Origin: Aurantimicrobium photophilum | GTDB taxonomy: Bacteria > Actinomycetota > Actinomycetes > Actinomycetales > Microbacteriaceae | Reading direction: 5' to 3' | Assembly: GCF_003194085.1 (NCBI RefSeq) | Contig: NZ_CP023994.1 | Span: forward strand, 248,001 to 312,000 | Length of the DNA: 64,000 bases | Shown here: positions 6,307 to 15,048 of the stretch, piece by piece | Layout: the number at the start of each line of letters is the position of its first letter | Position numbering within the stretch: the first letter of the stretch is position 1 | Notes under the pieces: model-generated | What the model saw: the letters and a program-made list of their open reading frames with translations, nothing else | What the model was told of the DNA's origin: nothing | Database searches by the model: none | Made by a program: the position numbers and the translations under genes

Positions 6307-6693
6307 ATGGTGTTTGAATCCTTTGCGCATGTTCCTGTTACCGAGGAACTCCTTCGGCACGTGTGGGAAGGAGAGCCGAATGGCCACCAAGGCGGACATC
6401 GTTCTGGCCTGGGACGTGAGGGAAAGACTGAATTCCCAGCCCATTGGACACCAGACATCGTGGAAAACGCAATTCGCACGATTCTAGAGAAACCTCAGTT
6501 CGTTGGTCATTACGGCAACGACATCGTTCTCGGGAGCAACTTCAGAGGGATCATGGTGGTGGTCAAACTCAAGATGAGGAGAAACCACTTGTTTATCGAT
6601 TCTGCATTTCCAGACTCAGGACCCGGGGTAGTGCGCAATGACAGAGGAGTTCCCAGGGAAATACCTCTCAATAATTACATCTTGGAGGCGTAA
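6307..6693 (+). CDS. Stand-alone EndoU-type RNase toxin, cassette 5
   Basis: 128 aa starting MVFESFAHVPVTEELLRHVW, with His18, His31 (QGGH) and Lys40 (GKTEFP); the late motif reads SAF. Residues 48-105 are cassette-specific. The frame is open to an ATG at 6238, but alignment with the other copies and the upstream TAATCT box favour 6307. No export signal. The immunity gene follows after 1 base. This cassette is separated from the others by the small membrane gene at 5672-5953 and the deleted membrane gene. Confidence 0.78.
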   Translation: MVFESFAHVPVTEELLRHVWEGEPNGHQGGHRSGLGREGKTEFPAHWTPDIVENAIRTILEKPQFVGHYGNDIVLGSNFRGIMVVVKLKMRRNHLFIDSAFPDSGPGVVRNDRGVPREIPLNNYILEA

Positions 6694-6694
6694 A

Positions 6695-6979
6695 ATGCAG
6701 CGTATGGACGAATGCACACTTGTGGCACATGCTCTGAGGGATTTCCTCAGGCCTTCAATCGGCCTGTCCGAAATGCAATTCATTGATATGTCAATGAATG
6801 CGGGCGAACCTTATTCAGCCATCTCAACTTCGTTGGGAATCGCTCAACATTTTTCTGTGGCAATTCCACCCATTTTTATTGAACGAATCCAGCAATTGCC
6901 TGGTTGGAATGAAGAGGATCGCGAAGTTCTCTCTGAACAGTTCGCAGAATTGCCCACGTGGTTTCAACTAGCTTCATGA
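6695..6979 (+). CDS. Putative immunity protein of EndoU cassette 5
   Basis: 94 aa (MQRMDECTLVAHALRDFLR), with NAGEPYSAI, IPPIF and the C-terminal PTWFQLAS. GGAGG at the end of the toxin gene is the ribosome binding site. It resembles the orphan immunity-like protein at 3641-3916 in its centre. Unlike the other cassettes, no terminator hairpin follows; the next gene is convergent. Confidence 0.7.
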   Translation: MQRMDECTLVAHALRDFLRPSIGLSEMQFIDMSMNAGEPYSAISTSLGIAQHFSVAIPPIFIERIQQLPGWNEEDREVLSEQFAELPTWFQLAS

Positions 6980-7002
6980 AGTGGATTTAGCTGTGTAGCT
7001 TT

Positions 7003-7392
7003 CTAGTTCAGTGCCACCAGCAGTGTGCAGATGGCACTAACCAGCAAGACAGGAACCCAGGTGTTCCTTTCTTTCTTGCTTCTGCTGATGCTGTTCACAA
7101 TGAGACCCAGCACGGCAAAGCCAAACCAGAACCAGTTCACTATGGCGTTTTGTCCTGGGCTCAGTGCGGGGTTCAAGATTCCTGCCTGGGCCAGGTAGTG
7201 ACCGGACTGGGCAACCATGATGATGGCGGAGACCGTTGCTGTCACGCGGAACTGCCCAGGCAGCTTTCCGGGGTGCTGACCACCCATGGTGTATTCGCCT
7301 AAGGGAGCTCCGGCAACCAAGGCAATCTGGAAGATGGCCACGCCTAAGGCGATGACGGCTTGGATCAGTGCGGCAATGACAACAATGTTCAT
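7003..7392 (-). CDS. Four-helix membrane protein, unknown function
   Basis: 129 aa from the ATG at 7392 (a GTG at 7398 is in frame). It shows four hydrophobic segments and the pattern GGQHPGKLPGQFRV after the first, then NWFWFGFAVLGLIVNS-x2-RSKKER-x-TW near the third. Similar small membrane proteins with N-x2-SRS-x2-ER-x2-W are widespread in actinobacteria without known function (recollection, not searched). A deleted duplicate lies at 6003-6191. Confidence 0.65.
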   Translation of the reverse strand: MNIVVIAALIQAVIALGVAIFQIALVAGAPLGEYTMGGQHPGKLPGQFRVTATVSAIIMVAQSGHYLAQAGILNPALSPGQNAIVNWFWFGFAVLGLIVNSISRSKKERNTWVPVLLVSAICTLLVALN

Positions 7393-7442
7393 GTTCACAT
7401 TCTTGGAATGCTGAGGTCCTCGGCATCGCGTAGCCTGAAGTT

Positions 7443-7886
7443 ATGAGCGATTTAAACGAAGTAGGCGACCGCGACAACTGGATCTGCTGGTTGTGTGACA
7501 CCCCTGTTGATGCTGATGCCTCGGTGAACTCAGACCGTGGTCCGAGTGTGGACAGCTACTCCGTTGCGAAGTCAAAGAAGAACGTGGTCACCGTGGAGCG
7601 TTTAGCTCACCGTGATTGCAACACCATGAAGGGCAAGAAGCCTCCGGTTGTTGCGTGGTCTCCAGAGCTTTTGGTGGTGGACCCTTCTCCGATTGTGGCA
7701 ACTGTTGACCGTTTGGAGCGCAAGGGTGGCCGTGAGGTCATTGCTCGCTGCCCCAGCCAGGAAGATGCCGAACAGGCATCAGAGTGGTTGTTAGATCGCC
7801 TCTCTCGCTATGCGCCTGACCTGGCAGTGTCTACCCAGATCACCTCCGGTGGCGGGCAATACATGCTGTTTATTCAGGCTGACTAA
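7443..7886 (+). CDS. Small protein with HNH-like zinc finger
   Basis: 147 aa. The N-terminal part has CWLC followed 44 residues later by HRDCNTMKGKK, which resembles the C-x2-C...H-x2-CN-x2-KG arrangement of HNH endonucleases and related zinc ribbons. The C-terminal part is a small alpha/beta domain of unknown role. Catalytic HNH residues cannot be assigned with certainty, so a nucleic-acid-binding or nuclease role is only suggested. It is divergent from the membrane gene at 7003-7392, with about 50 bp between the starts. Confidence 0.6.
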   Translation: MSDLNEVGDRDNWICWLCDTPVDADASVNSDRGPSVDSYSVAKSKKNVVTVERLAHRDCNTMKGKKPPVVAWSPELLVVDPSPIVATVDRLERKGGREVIARCPSQEDAEQASEWLLDRLSRYAPDLAVSTQITSGGGQYMLFIQAD

Positions 7887-7902
7887 ACCAGGCCTGTACT
7901 GT

Positions 7903-7922
7903 TTCGTTCGCTTTCGAACGAA
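7903..7922. repeat. Inverted repeat in the katG upstream region
   Basis: TTCGTTCG and CGAACGAA with a 4-base loop lie 18 bases after the preceding stop codon and about 190 bp before katG. It could be a terminator stem of the HNH-like gene or a regulator site; no T tract follows. The remainder of the 228-bp gap shows nothing I can name. Confidence 0.4.
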
Positions 7923-8085
7923 TCGAACTTTCACTCAGTGAACGTTTCTTCAACGTTGCTGTGCGTGTAACTCTGCATGAATGCGGAACTATTCCCTTTT
8001 CACTGGGAGGTATCTGTGAATTCTCTGGAGTGTGGGCATTTTCCTTTGGTAGTTTGGCTCTAGGTGCGTGATGCAGTTGAGCTGA

Positions 8086-10278
<2,193 letters not shown>

Positions 10279-10293
10279 TCGACAGAACAAAGA

Positions 10294-10325
10294 AGTAGGG
10301 CACTGGAGAAATCCAGTGCCCTACT
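10294..10325. terminator. Bidirectional terminator between katG and the DUF1801 gene
   Basis: Perfect 13-bp arms AGTAGGGCACTGG / CCAGTGCCCTACT with a 6-base loop, followed by GTTCTT; lies between convergent genes. Confidence 0.8.
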
Positions 10326-10343
10326 GTTCTTAACCCTTCAGGA

Positions 10344-10700
10344 TTAGGACAAACCTTCTTCTTTCATGCGCAGGGAGATGACCTGCGCGAAAAGTTCGGG
10401 GTCGATTGACCAGTCAAAGGGCAGCTGAATAGAGCGCGTGCCATGTTTGTAGTGAGTGAGCTGTGGCATCAACTCGGTCACGGCAGTGTCGGTCACTGTT
10501 AACAAGTTGGTGTGCTTCTTTGTCGGCATGAAGCCAAGGATGTATTTCGTCCCACTCTTGAACATGGGTTGATTCCAGGCGATAACAGGTTCCAGTTCTG
10601 GATAGTTCGTGCTCACCCACTCCACCAAGGACGTGATGTGCTCGAGCTGCTCTGGAGCAAGTGATGCGTAGAAATCTGTGAAGTTATCAAACTTGGGCAT
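10344..10700 (-). CDS. DUF1801 (YdhG-like) protein
   Basis: 118 aa, single domain. Features of the DUF1801 family (called iron chaperone/YdhG-like in some annotations) are present: an early acidic helix, AWNQPMFKSGTKYILGFMPTK and the C-terminal LP-x-DWSID. Cytosolic, function poorly known. It is the second gene of a minus-strand pair, 14 bases after the gene at 10715-11185, with CCGGAG as ribosome binding site. Confidence 0.8.
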   Translation of the reverse strand: MPKFDNFTDFYASLAPEQLEHITSLVEWVSTNYPELEPVIAWNQPMFKSGTKYILGFMPTKKHTNLLTVTDTAVTELMPQLTHYKHGTRSIQLPFDWSIDPELFAQVISLRMKEEGLS

Positions 10701-10714
10701 GGCTGTGCTCCGGT

Positions 10715-11185
10715 TTAGTACTCGCCCTTGACCACGAAGAAGCTGCCACGGATAGTTCCGGCCAGCTTGGACTTCATGCGTGCGAACTTGAACTTCCCTA
10801 GTTCTTCAGGGATTTCCATGCCGTCAGAGAGTTTGAAGCCCACCGCACGCTTCTTGTTGTCGCTGACGGTGTAGAGAACGTTGATGGCCAGGCCACTTTC
10901 ATAGAACACGTAGGTCCAGCGCGTCAGACCGTCTGCGGTGTCGATCATCATCTCGGTGACCTCGAGGGGTTTGGAGGAGACCACAATGTCGCGCTCAAGA
11001 AGAACCTTGGCCACGTAGTCCACGAGCTCTGGAGCTTCGCTGGCAGGCGTGGTTTCAAACACCAGGTCGTACTTGTTCTTGAAGTAACGAGCCTCGTTGG
11101 CACGAAGACCAGCAAGTGCATCCGCCCAGGGGGAGGACTCAAGTCCTGCGGTGGAGACGTTGACGAAATCTACGGGAGTGGGCAT
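10715..11185 (-). CDS. Hypothetical cytosolic protein, 156 aa
   Basis: No family recognised. Soluble alpha/beta protein with a GAGAGGG ribosome binding site before the ATG at 11185, no signal peptide, and a basic C-terminus (KFKFARMKSKLAGTIRG). Probably co-transcribed with the DUF1801 gene that follows. Confidence 0.6.
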   Translation of the reverse strand: MPTPVDFVNVSTAGLESSPWADALAGLRANEARYFKNKYDLVFETTPASEAPELVDYVAKVLLERDIVVSSKPLEVTEMMIDTADGLTRWTYVFYESGLAINVLYTVSDNKKRAVGFKLSDGMEIPEELGKFKFARMKSKLAGTIRGSFFVVKGEY

Positions 11186-11225
11186 GTAGTTACCCTCTCA
11201 CGGATTGCGCTGAGGTGCATCCGAG

Positions 11226-11627
11226 CTAGGGAGAAGGAGAGTAGACAGTTACTCCCAGTGAAGATGCTTTGCGCTTCAGAGTGGCGTCTGCAGTGGCGAG
11301 TGAAGCTCCATGCTTCAGCGCTGTGTGTAAGACAATCACATCGGGCATTTTGAGCCCTGTGTCTGCTCTCAGCTGTGCGATCTCAATCGAATCATCAGCA
11401 GATAAGTCATCAATGTTGAACCCGAGTGAATCGATGCCCTTCCTAAATTCGTTCAGTCTGTTTGCGTGAATAGGGGCAACAAGAATCTCTGCATAGGAAA
11501 GTGCAGAAATGACGAGCTCTTCGCTCACGGTGTCACGCAGGAAAGTAATTGCCCACTGATGGTGTGAGTCATCACTAGCGAAGGCAGCAATCAACACATT
11601 GGCGTCGAGGACAATCACTCGGGCCAC
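11226..11627 (-). CDS. vapC: VapC-type PIN-domain toxin
   Basis: 133 aa PIN-domain RNase. Acidic residues at the expected places: Asp8 (VLDANVLIAAF), Glu47 (SYAEILV), Asp in LKMPDVIVLHTAL and Asp in ATADATL. These coordinate metal in VapC ribonucleases. It overlaps the upstream antitoxin gene by 13 bases, typical of co-translated toxin-antitoxin pairs. The target RNA cannot be read from sequence. Confidence 0.85.
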   Translation of the reverse strand: MARVIVLDANVLIAAFASDDSHHQWAITFLRDTVSEELVISALSYAEILVAPIHANRLNEFRKGIDSLGFNIDDLSADDSIEIAQLRADTGLKMPDVIVLHTALKHGASLATADATLKRKASSLGVTVYSPSP

Positions 11628-11884
11628 TCATCACGAAGTTGCTCACGCCAGTTTGCTGGCCAAACACCGTTCATTGATCCGGCTACATTTGAGATTGCGC
11701 TCAGTCGTCTCTGAGCTTTTTTATCTGCAACAGAAGTTATTGCAACTACACCTTCATCAATAATGTGGCGAAGGAGTTCTGCTCGTTTGTCTTTCTCGGA
11801 GGGCCAGATAGTCGCGGCAGCATCCAGTGCACGGGAGAGCTCTTCGGTCTCAGTAATCATGTGACGCTGTCTAGCGGTGGGCAT
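11615..11884 (-). CDS. vapB: VapB-type antitoxin
   Basis: 89 aa, starts MPTARQRHMITETEELSRAL, a pattern of actinobacterial VapB-like antitoxins. The N-terminal part probably binds DNA and the C-terminal part (VWPANWREQLRDEW) probably binds the VapC toxin. The gene precedes and overlaps the PIN toxin. An internal ATG (MITET) is a possible alternative start. Two palindromic operator-like repeats lie directly upstream. Confidence 0.8.
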   Translation of the reverse strand: MPTARQRHMITETEELSRALDAAATIWPSEKDKRAELLRHIIDEGVVAITSVADKKAQRRLSAISNVAGSMNGVWPANWREQLRDEWPE

Positions 11885-11889
11885 AACCC

Positions 11890-11922
11890 AAGTGTAACAC
11901 TTGTGTAGAAGTGTTACACCTT
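11890..11922 (-). promoter_or_regulatory. Twin palindromes upstream of vapBC, probable autoregulatory operator
   Basis: AAGTGTAACACTT at 11890-11902 and AAGTGTTACACCTT at 11909-11922 are near-palindromes 19 bp apart, on one DNA face, immediately before the vapB start. VapBC complexes normally repress their own promoter through such repeats. Confidence 0.6.
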
Positions 11923-11930
11923 GTCTTTCT

Positions 11931-12329
11931 CTACATCACGTGGTCTGGGTTCATCCAGAACACGTCCCAGAGGTGACCGTCCAGGTCTTCAAAACCCCAG
12001 CTGAACATGAAGCCCATGTCTTCAGGATCGTTCAGGCGTCTGGCGCCCATGGCGAATGCTTTCTCCGTCAGAGTCCTCACTTCTTCTTGTGAATCACAGG
12101 ACAAAGCAAGGATTGCCTCAGCAGTGTCGCGGGGAGCAATCTTCTTGTCAATGAATCCTTCAAACTTGGCGTGCTCCAGCAGCATGACAAAGATGTTGTC
12201 GCTGATGATCATGCAGGTGGACTGCTCATCCGTGAATTGTGGGTTGAAAGTGAACCCCAGCTCAGTGAAGAACGCAACTGACTTCTTCAAATTGGCAATG
12301 GGGAGATTCACGAAGAGGGATTTCGACAT
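11931..12329 (-). CDS. VOC-family glyoxalase-like protein
   Basis: 132 aa with the vicinal-oxygen-chelate fold: FVNLPIANLKKSVAFFTELGF at the start, MLLEHAKF in the middle and FEDLDGHLWDVFWMNP at the end. The terminal DGH-x-W-x-V/D pattern is that of YP-type lactoylglutathione-lyase-like proteins. Metal ligands and substrate are not certain. Monocistronic, transcribed towards vapBC. Confidence 0.85.
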   Translation of the reverse strand: MSKSLFVNLPIANLKKSVAFFTELGFTFNPQFTDEQSTCMIISDNIFVMLLEHAKFEGFIDKKIAPRDTAEAILALSCDSQEEVRTLTEKAFAMGARRLNDPEDMGFMFSWGFEDLDGHLWDVFWMNPDHVM

Positions 12330-12437
12330 GGAGCAAACTTATCCCGTCAATTGAAAACTCTCTATGGATGTAACTCGATTGATGTGACTACATTTCTAGG
12401 TGGAAGCCTGTTCAGATCACGAAAGAGGGCAGTCGGA

Positions 12438-12860
12438 ATGTATGAAGTCGTCAATGTGGGCGCTCTCGAACAATGGCGAGACCACACCGGTGGCTGGAGT
12501 GATCACAACACCCGCGAAGGTCGCCGCGTTGTTGATCACGAGTTCACCAATCAATACATCGGCCTCACCGTCAATGCTTTGATTCCTGGTCAAGAAGATG
12601 CCTACTGGCATGACCATGCCGAAGTGGAAGAGGTTTATATCTTCCTCACCGGCAGGGGACAGATGGGGCTCGACGACGATGTCATCGAGGTCGGCCCTGG
12701 CACAGTGGTCAAGGTGGGACAGCACACCATGCGCACCTACCGCTGCTTACCGGAGAGCCCAGATCAATTGAGGTTTATCTGTGTGCGTGCAGGTGGCAGT
12801 GAACTGGGCGTCAAGCCCACGGATGCCACCGTGGACTGGGACCGACCTAAGCCCTGGTAA
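12438..12860 (+). CDS. Cupin-domain protein
   Basis: 140 aa from the ATG at 12438; the frame is open to 12351 but AGAGGG upstream of 12438 and the conserved domain favour the shorter form. Cupin motif 1 is HDHAEVEEVYIFLTGRG (metal-binding His-x-His and Glu) and motif 2 is VGPGTVVKVGQHTMRTYRC. Single small beta-barrel, possibly an isomerase or sensor; substrate unknown. Ends at a bidirectional terminator that borders the copper island. Confidence 0.8.
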   Translation: MYEVVNVGALEQWRDHTGGWSDHNTREGRRVVDHEFTNQYIGLTVNALIPGQEDAYWHDHAEVEEVYIFLTGRGQMGLDDDVIEVGPGTVVKVGQHTMRTYRCLPESPDQLRFICVRAGGSELGVKPTDATVDWDRPKPW

Positions 12861-12867
12861 CCGATTA

Positions 12868-12907
12868 CAAACAAAATGACCGCCACGTTGGGCGGTCATT
12901 TTCTTTG
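12868..12907. terminator. Terminator hairpin at left edge of copper island
   Basis: 17-base arms (CAAACAAAATGACCGCC and its complement with one mismatch at 12903), loop of 6 bases, T-rich end. A near-identical hairpin with perfect arms occurs at 17742-17780, on the other side of the copper genes. Confidence 0.8.
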
Positions 12908-12917
12908 GCGGAAGATG
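12905..12917. repeat. Partial copy of the tRNA-Ser 3' end (left boundary of copper island)
   Basis: TTGGCGGAAGATG is identical to 18169-18181, where it is the 3' end of the tRNA-Ser gene (complement of CATCTTCCGCCA plus one base). Such a fragment is the usual trace of integration at a tRNA gene. The adjacent 12918-13106 holds no gene I can support. Confidence 0.65.
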
Positions 12918-13118
12918 TAGGACTTGGAATCTACGCCAAACAAACAGGCTTCTTGACCAATAGATACATGAGAAACAGGATTTTCAGGGTTGGCTTGGTC
13001 ACTTGTGTGGTCACTAGTTGGTAATGCGAGGCACCTGTTACTCGCTGTTAGCTGAGAGCATCCGCTACGGCTCCAAACGTCACAGGTTGAGCCAACATTC
13101 GAGTCGTAGACTGAATGC

Positions 13119-13520
13119 GTGACATCAACTGCATCGTGGAGAAAGCTGGGCGTAGTTATCGCATTGCTCTCTGCGATAGCGCTCGTCGCAATGCACCAAC
13201 TATCTGGTGGCGGACATTCGTTTTCCGCAGCGTCACACGAATCACATGTGGCCCACATGAGCCACGAGGTCGACATGATGGATGCCGGGTTCCAAACGAC
13301 TCCCGCCGATTACAACGGCCACTCAGAGCATCCAGCATCCTGCGTCAGCAGCCATGATTCCTGTCAAGCAATCGCTACACAAGACTTCGCTATGCCAATC
13401 GTGGGGCAAACATCTGCGTTTCCCGCGCCGCAACTAATCCAGCTGTCAACCCGCTTTGCCGACGCAAGGCACGATCGCGGGCCACCAGAAAGGGCAATGC
13501 TTTCAGTTTGGCGAATCTGA
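13119..13520 (+). CDS. DUF6153-type membrane/periplasmic protein
   Basis: 133 aa, GTG start at 13119; TAGACT lies 6 bases upstream, so the transcript may be leaderless. One N-terminal membrane segment (LGVVIALLSAIALVAMHQL), then a His/Met-rich stretch (GGGHSF, SHESHVAHMSHEVDMMD) and two cysteines. The layout matches DUF6153 proteins found beside multicopper oxidase and copper ATPase genes in actinobacteria; the His/Met residues suggest copper binding outside the membrane. First gene of the copper cluster; its end overlaps the start region of the oxidase frame. Confidence 0.7.
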   Translation: MTSTASWRKLGVVIALLSAIALVAMHQLSGGGHSFSAASHESHVAHMSHEVDMMDAGFQTTPADYNGHSEHPASCVSSHDSCQAIATQDFAMPIVGQTSAFPAPQLIQLSTRFADARHDRGPPERAMLSVWRI

Positions 13521-14973
13521 TGACGGGGCCGGTCCCAGTCATCTATTTCTCGCGTCCAAACTGAAAGGCAGTTCATTGCAACTCAAAACCATTCGCAAGT
13601 CGATTCTTGCGACATCATTGGTGACCCTCACAGCCGCTGAGACCATGGTTCCGTTCGGCAACTCGACCCGCTGGGCTATGACTTACAACGGCAAAGTTAC
13701 AGGCCCAACTCTGCGCGTTCACCCCGGCGACCATGTCACTGTCAAGCTGGTGAACAACCTCAAGCAAGCCACAAGCCTTCACACTCATGGATTGCATGTT
13801 TCACCTGAACAGGACAACCCGTTCATCATGGTGGAACCAGGCAAGTCGTACACCTACACCTATGACATACCGGCAAACCACACAGCGGGAACTTTCTGGT
13901 ATCACCCTCACATGCACGGCATTACCGCTGAGCAAGTCGCATCTGGTCTATCAGGCGCAATCATCGTCGAGGACATGGACGATGACCAACTGAACACGAT
14001 CTCAACCAACCGCGTTCTTGTTATCAATGACCCACCCCTAACTGACAAGAACCCTTGGGCTGACGCCAGTGATTCCGCAAAATCTAACGATTCCAGCATG
14101 GGTGGTATGAACCACGACATGAGCGGCATGAGTGGGATGGACGGCATGAGCGGCATGGACGGTATGGGCGGAATGGGGAACAACTCATCGGGCGTCGACA
14201 TGATGACCGCCATGATGGGGCGCACCGGACCAAAACTCTTGACCAACGGTTTTGAGGGCGTCGACCTGACCGGCAGCGGCGGGAAGCTCGAGCGACTCCA
14301 CATAGTCAACGCCACGGCATCGACCAGCCTCAAACTGATCTACTCGGGAGCGAAGATGTTTGTGCTCTCGTCTGAAGGGGGACGACTTCCAGCACCTAAG
14401 GAAGTCAAAGAGGTAACGCTCGCAAACTCCGAACGAACCGAAATCGTACTCATACCCGGAACCAACGGCGGCACCCTGACAGCACAGCGCCTCAGCAATG
14501 AGGGAAATGGTGCTGCAATGGGAAGTCCTGAGAAGATCGCCAGCATCGCGGCGGACGCAGGTTCTGACATCAGCTCCCTTCCTATCTCATTCATGATGGC
14601 CAACACTCGGGACTTGTTCGCCTCGGACGTCAAAGTTGCTAACCAACGCGTTGTGACGCTCTCTGGCCACATGACACCGACGATCGATGGCAAGTTGTTC
14701 GACCCGAACGTCGTCAACTTCACTGCCAAGAAAGGCACAGTCGAAGAGTGGGTGATTGACAACACCACCCCGATGTATCACCCGATACACCTTCACACCT
14801 GGGGCTTCCAGGTGCAAGGTGAAGAAGGTTGGCAAGACGTTGTCACCGTTGCACCTAACTCAAAGAAAGTGATTCGAATCGCATTCGATGATTTTGCCGG
14901 TACAACAGTTCTGCACTGCCACATTCTGGACCATGAAGACACCGGAATGATGGCGATCATCAAGGTCGATTAG
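13456..14973 (+). CDS. Multicopper oxidase with Met-rich insert
   Basis: 505 aa as drawn, but the start is uncertain. All copper motifs are present: HTHGLH near residue 113, WYHPHMHG near 152, HPIHLHTWGF near 445 and HCHILDHEDTGMM near the end. A Met/Gly/Asp-rich loop at about residues 215-245 (repeats of MSGM and MGGM) recalls the copper-binding loop of CueO. Likely role is oxidation of Cu(I) to the less toxic Cu(II). A cleavable signal peptide is not seen; the first 40 residues look non-domain, so the true start may be further in or the N-terminus has eroded, overlapping the preceding gene. Part of the copper island. Confidence 0.85.
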   Translation: MPTQGTIAGHQKGQCFQFGESDDGAGPSHLFLASKLKGSSLQLKTIRKSILATSLVTLTAAETMVPFGNSTRWAMTYNGKVTGPTLRVHPGDHVTVKLVNNLKQATSLHTHGLHVSPEQDNPFIMVEPGKSYTYTYDIPANHTAGTFWYHPHMHGITAEQVASGLSGAIIVEDMDDDQLNTISTNRVLVINDPPLTDKNPWADASDSAKSNDSSMGGMNHDMSGMSGMDGMSGMDGMGGMGNNSSGVDMMTAMMGRTGPKLLTNGFEGVDLTGSGGKLERLHIVNATASTSLKLIYSGAKMFVLSSEGGRLPAPKEVKEVTLANSERTEIVLIPGTNGGTLTAQRLSNEGNGAAMGSPEKIASIAADAGSDISSLPISFMMANTRDLFASDVKVANQRVVTLSGHMTPTIDGKLFDPNVVNFTAKKGTVEEWVIDNTTPMYHPIHLHTWGFQVQGEEGWQDVVTVAPNSKKVIRIAFDDFAGTTVLHCHILDHEDTGMMAIIKVD

Positions 14974-15048
14974 TTTCGGCTCAAATGCGCTGTGCCGTGA
15001 AAGAACTTCATTTCACGGCACAGCCCAGCCCCCAATCAAAGGATTCTG

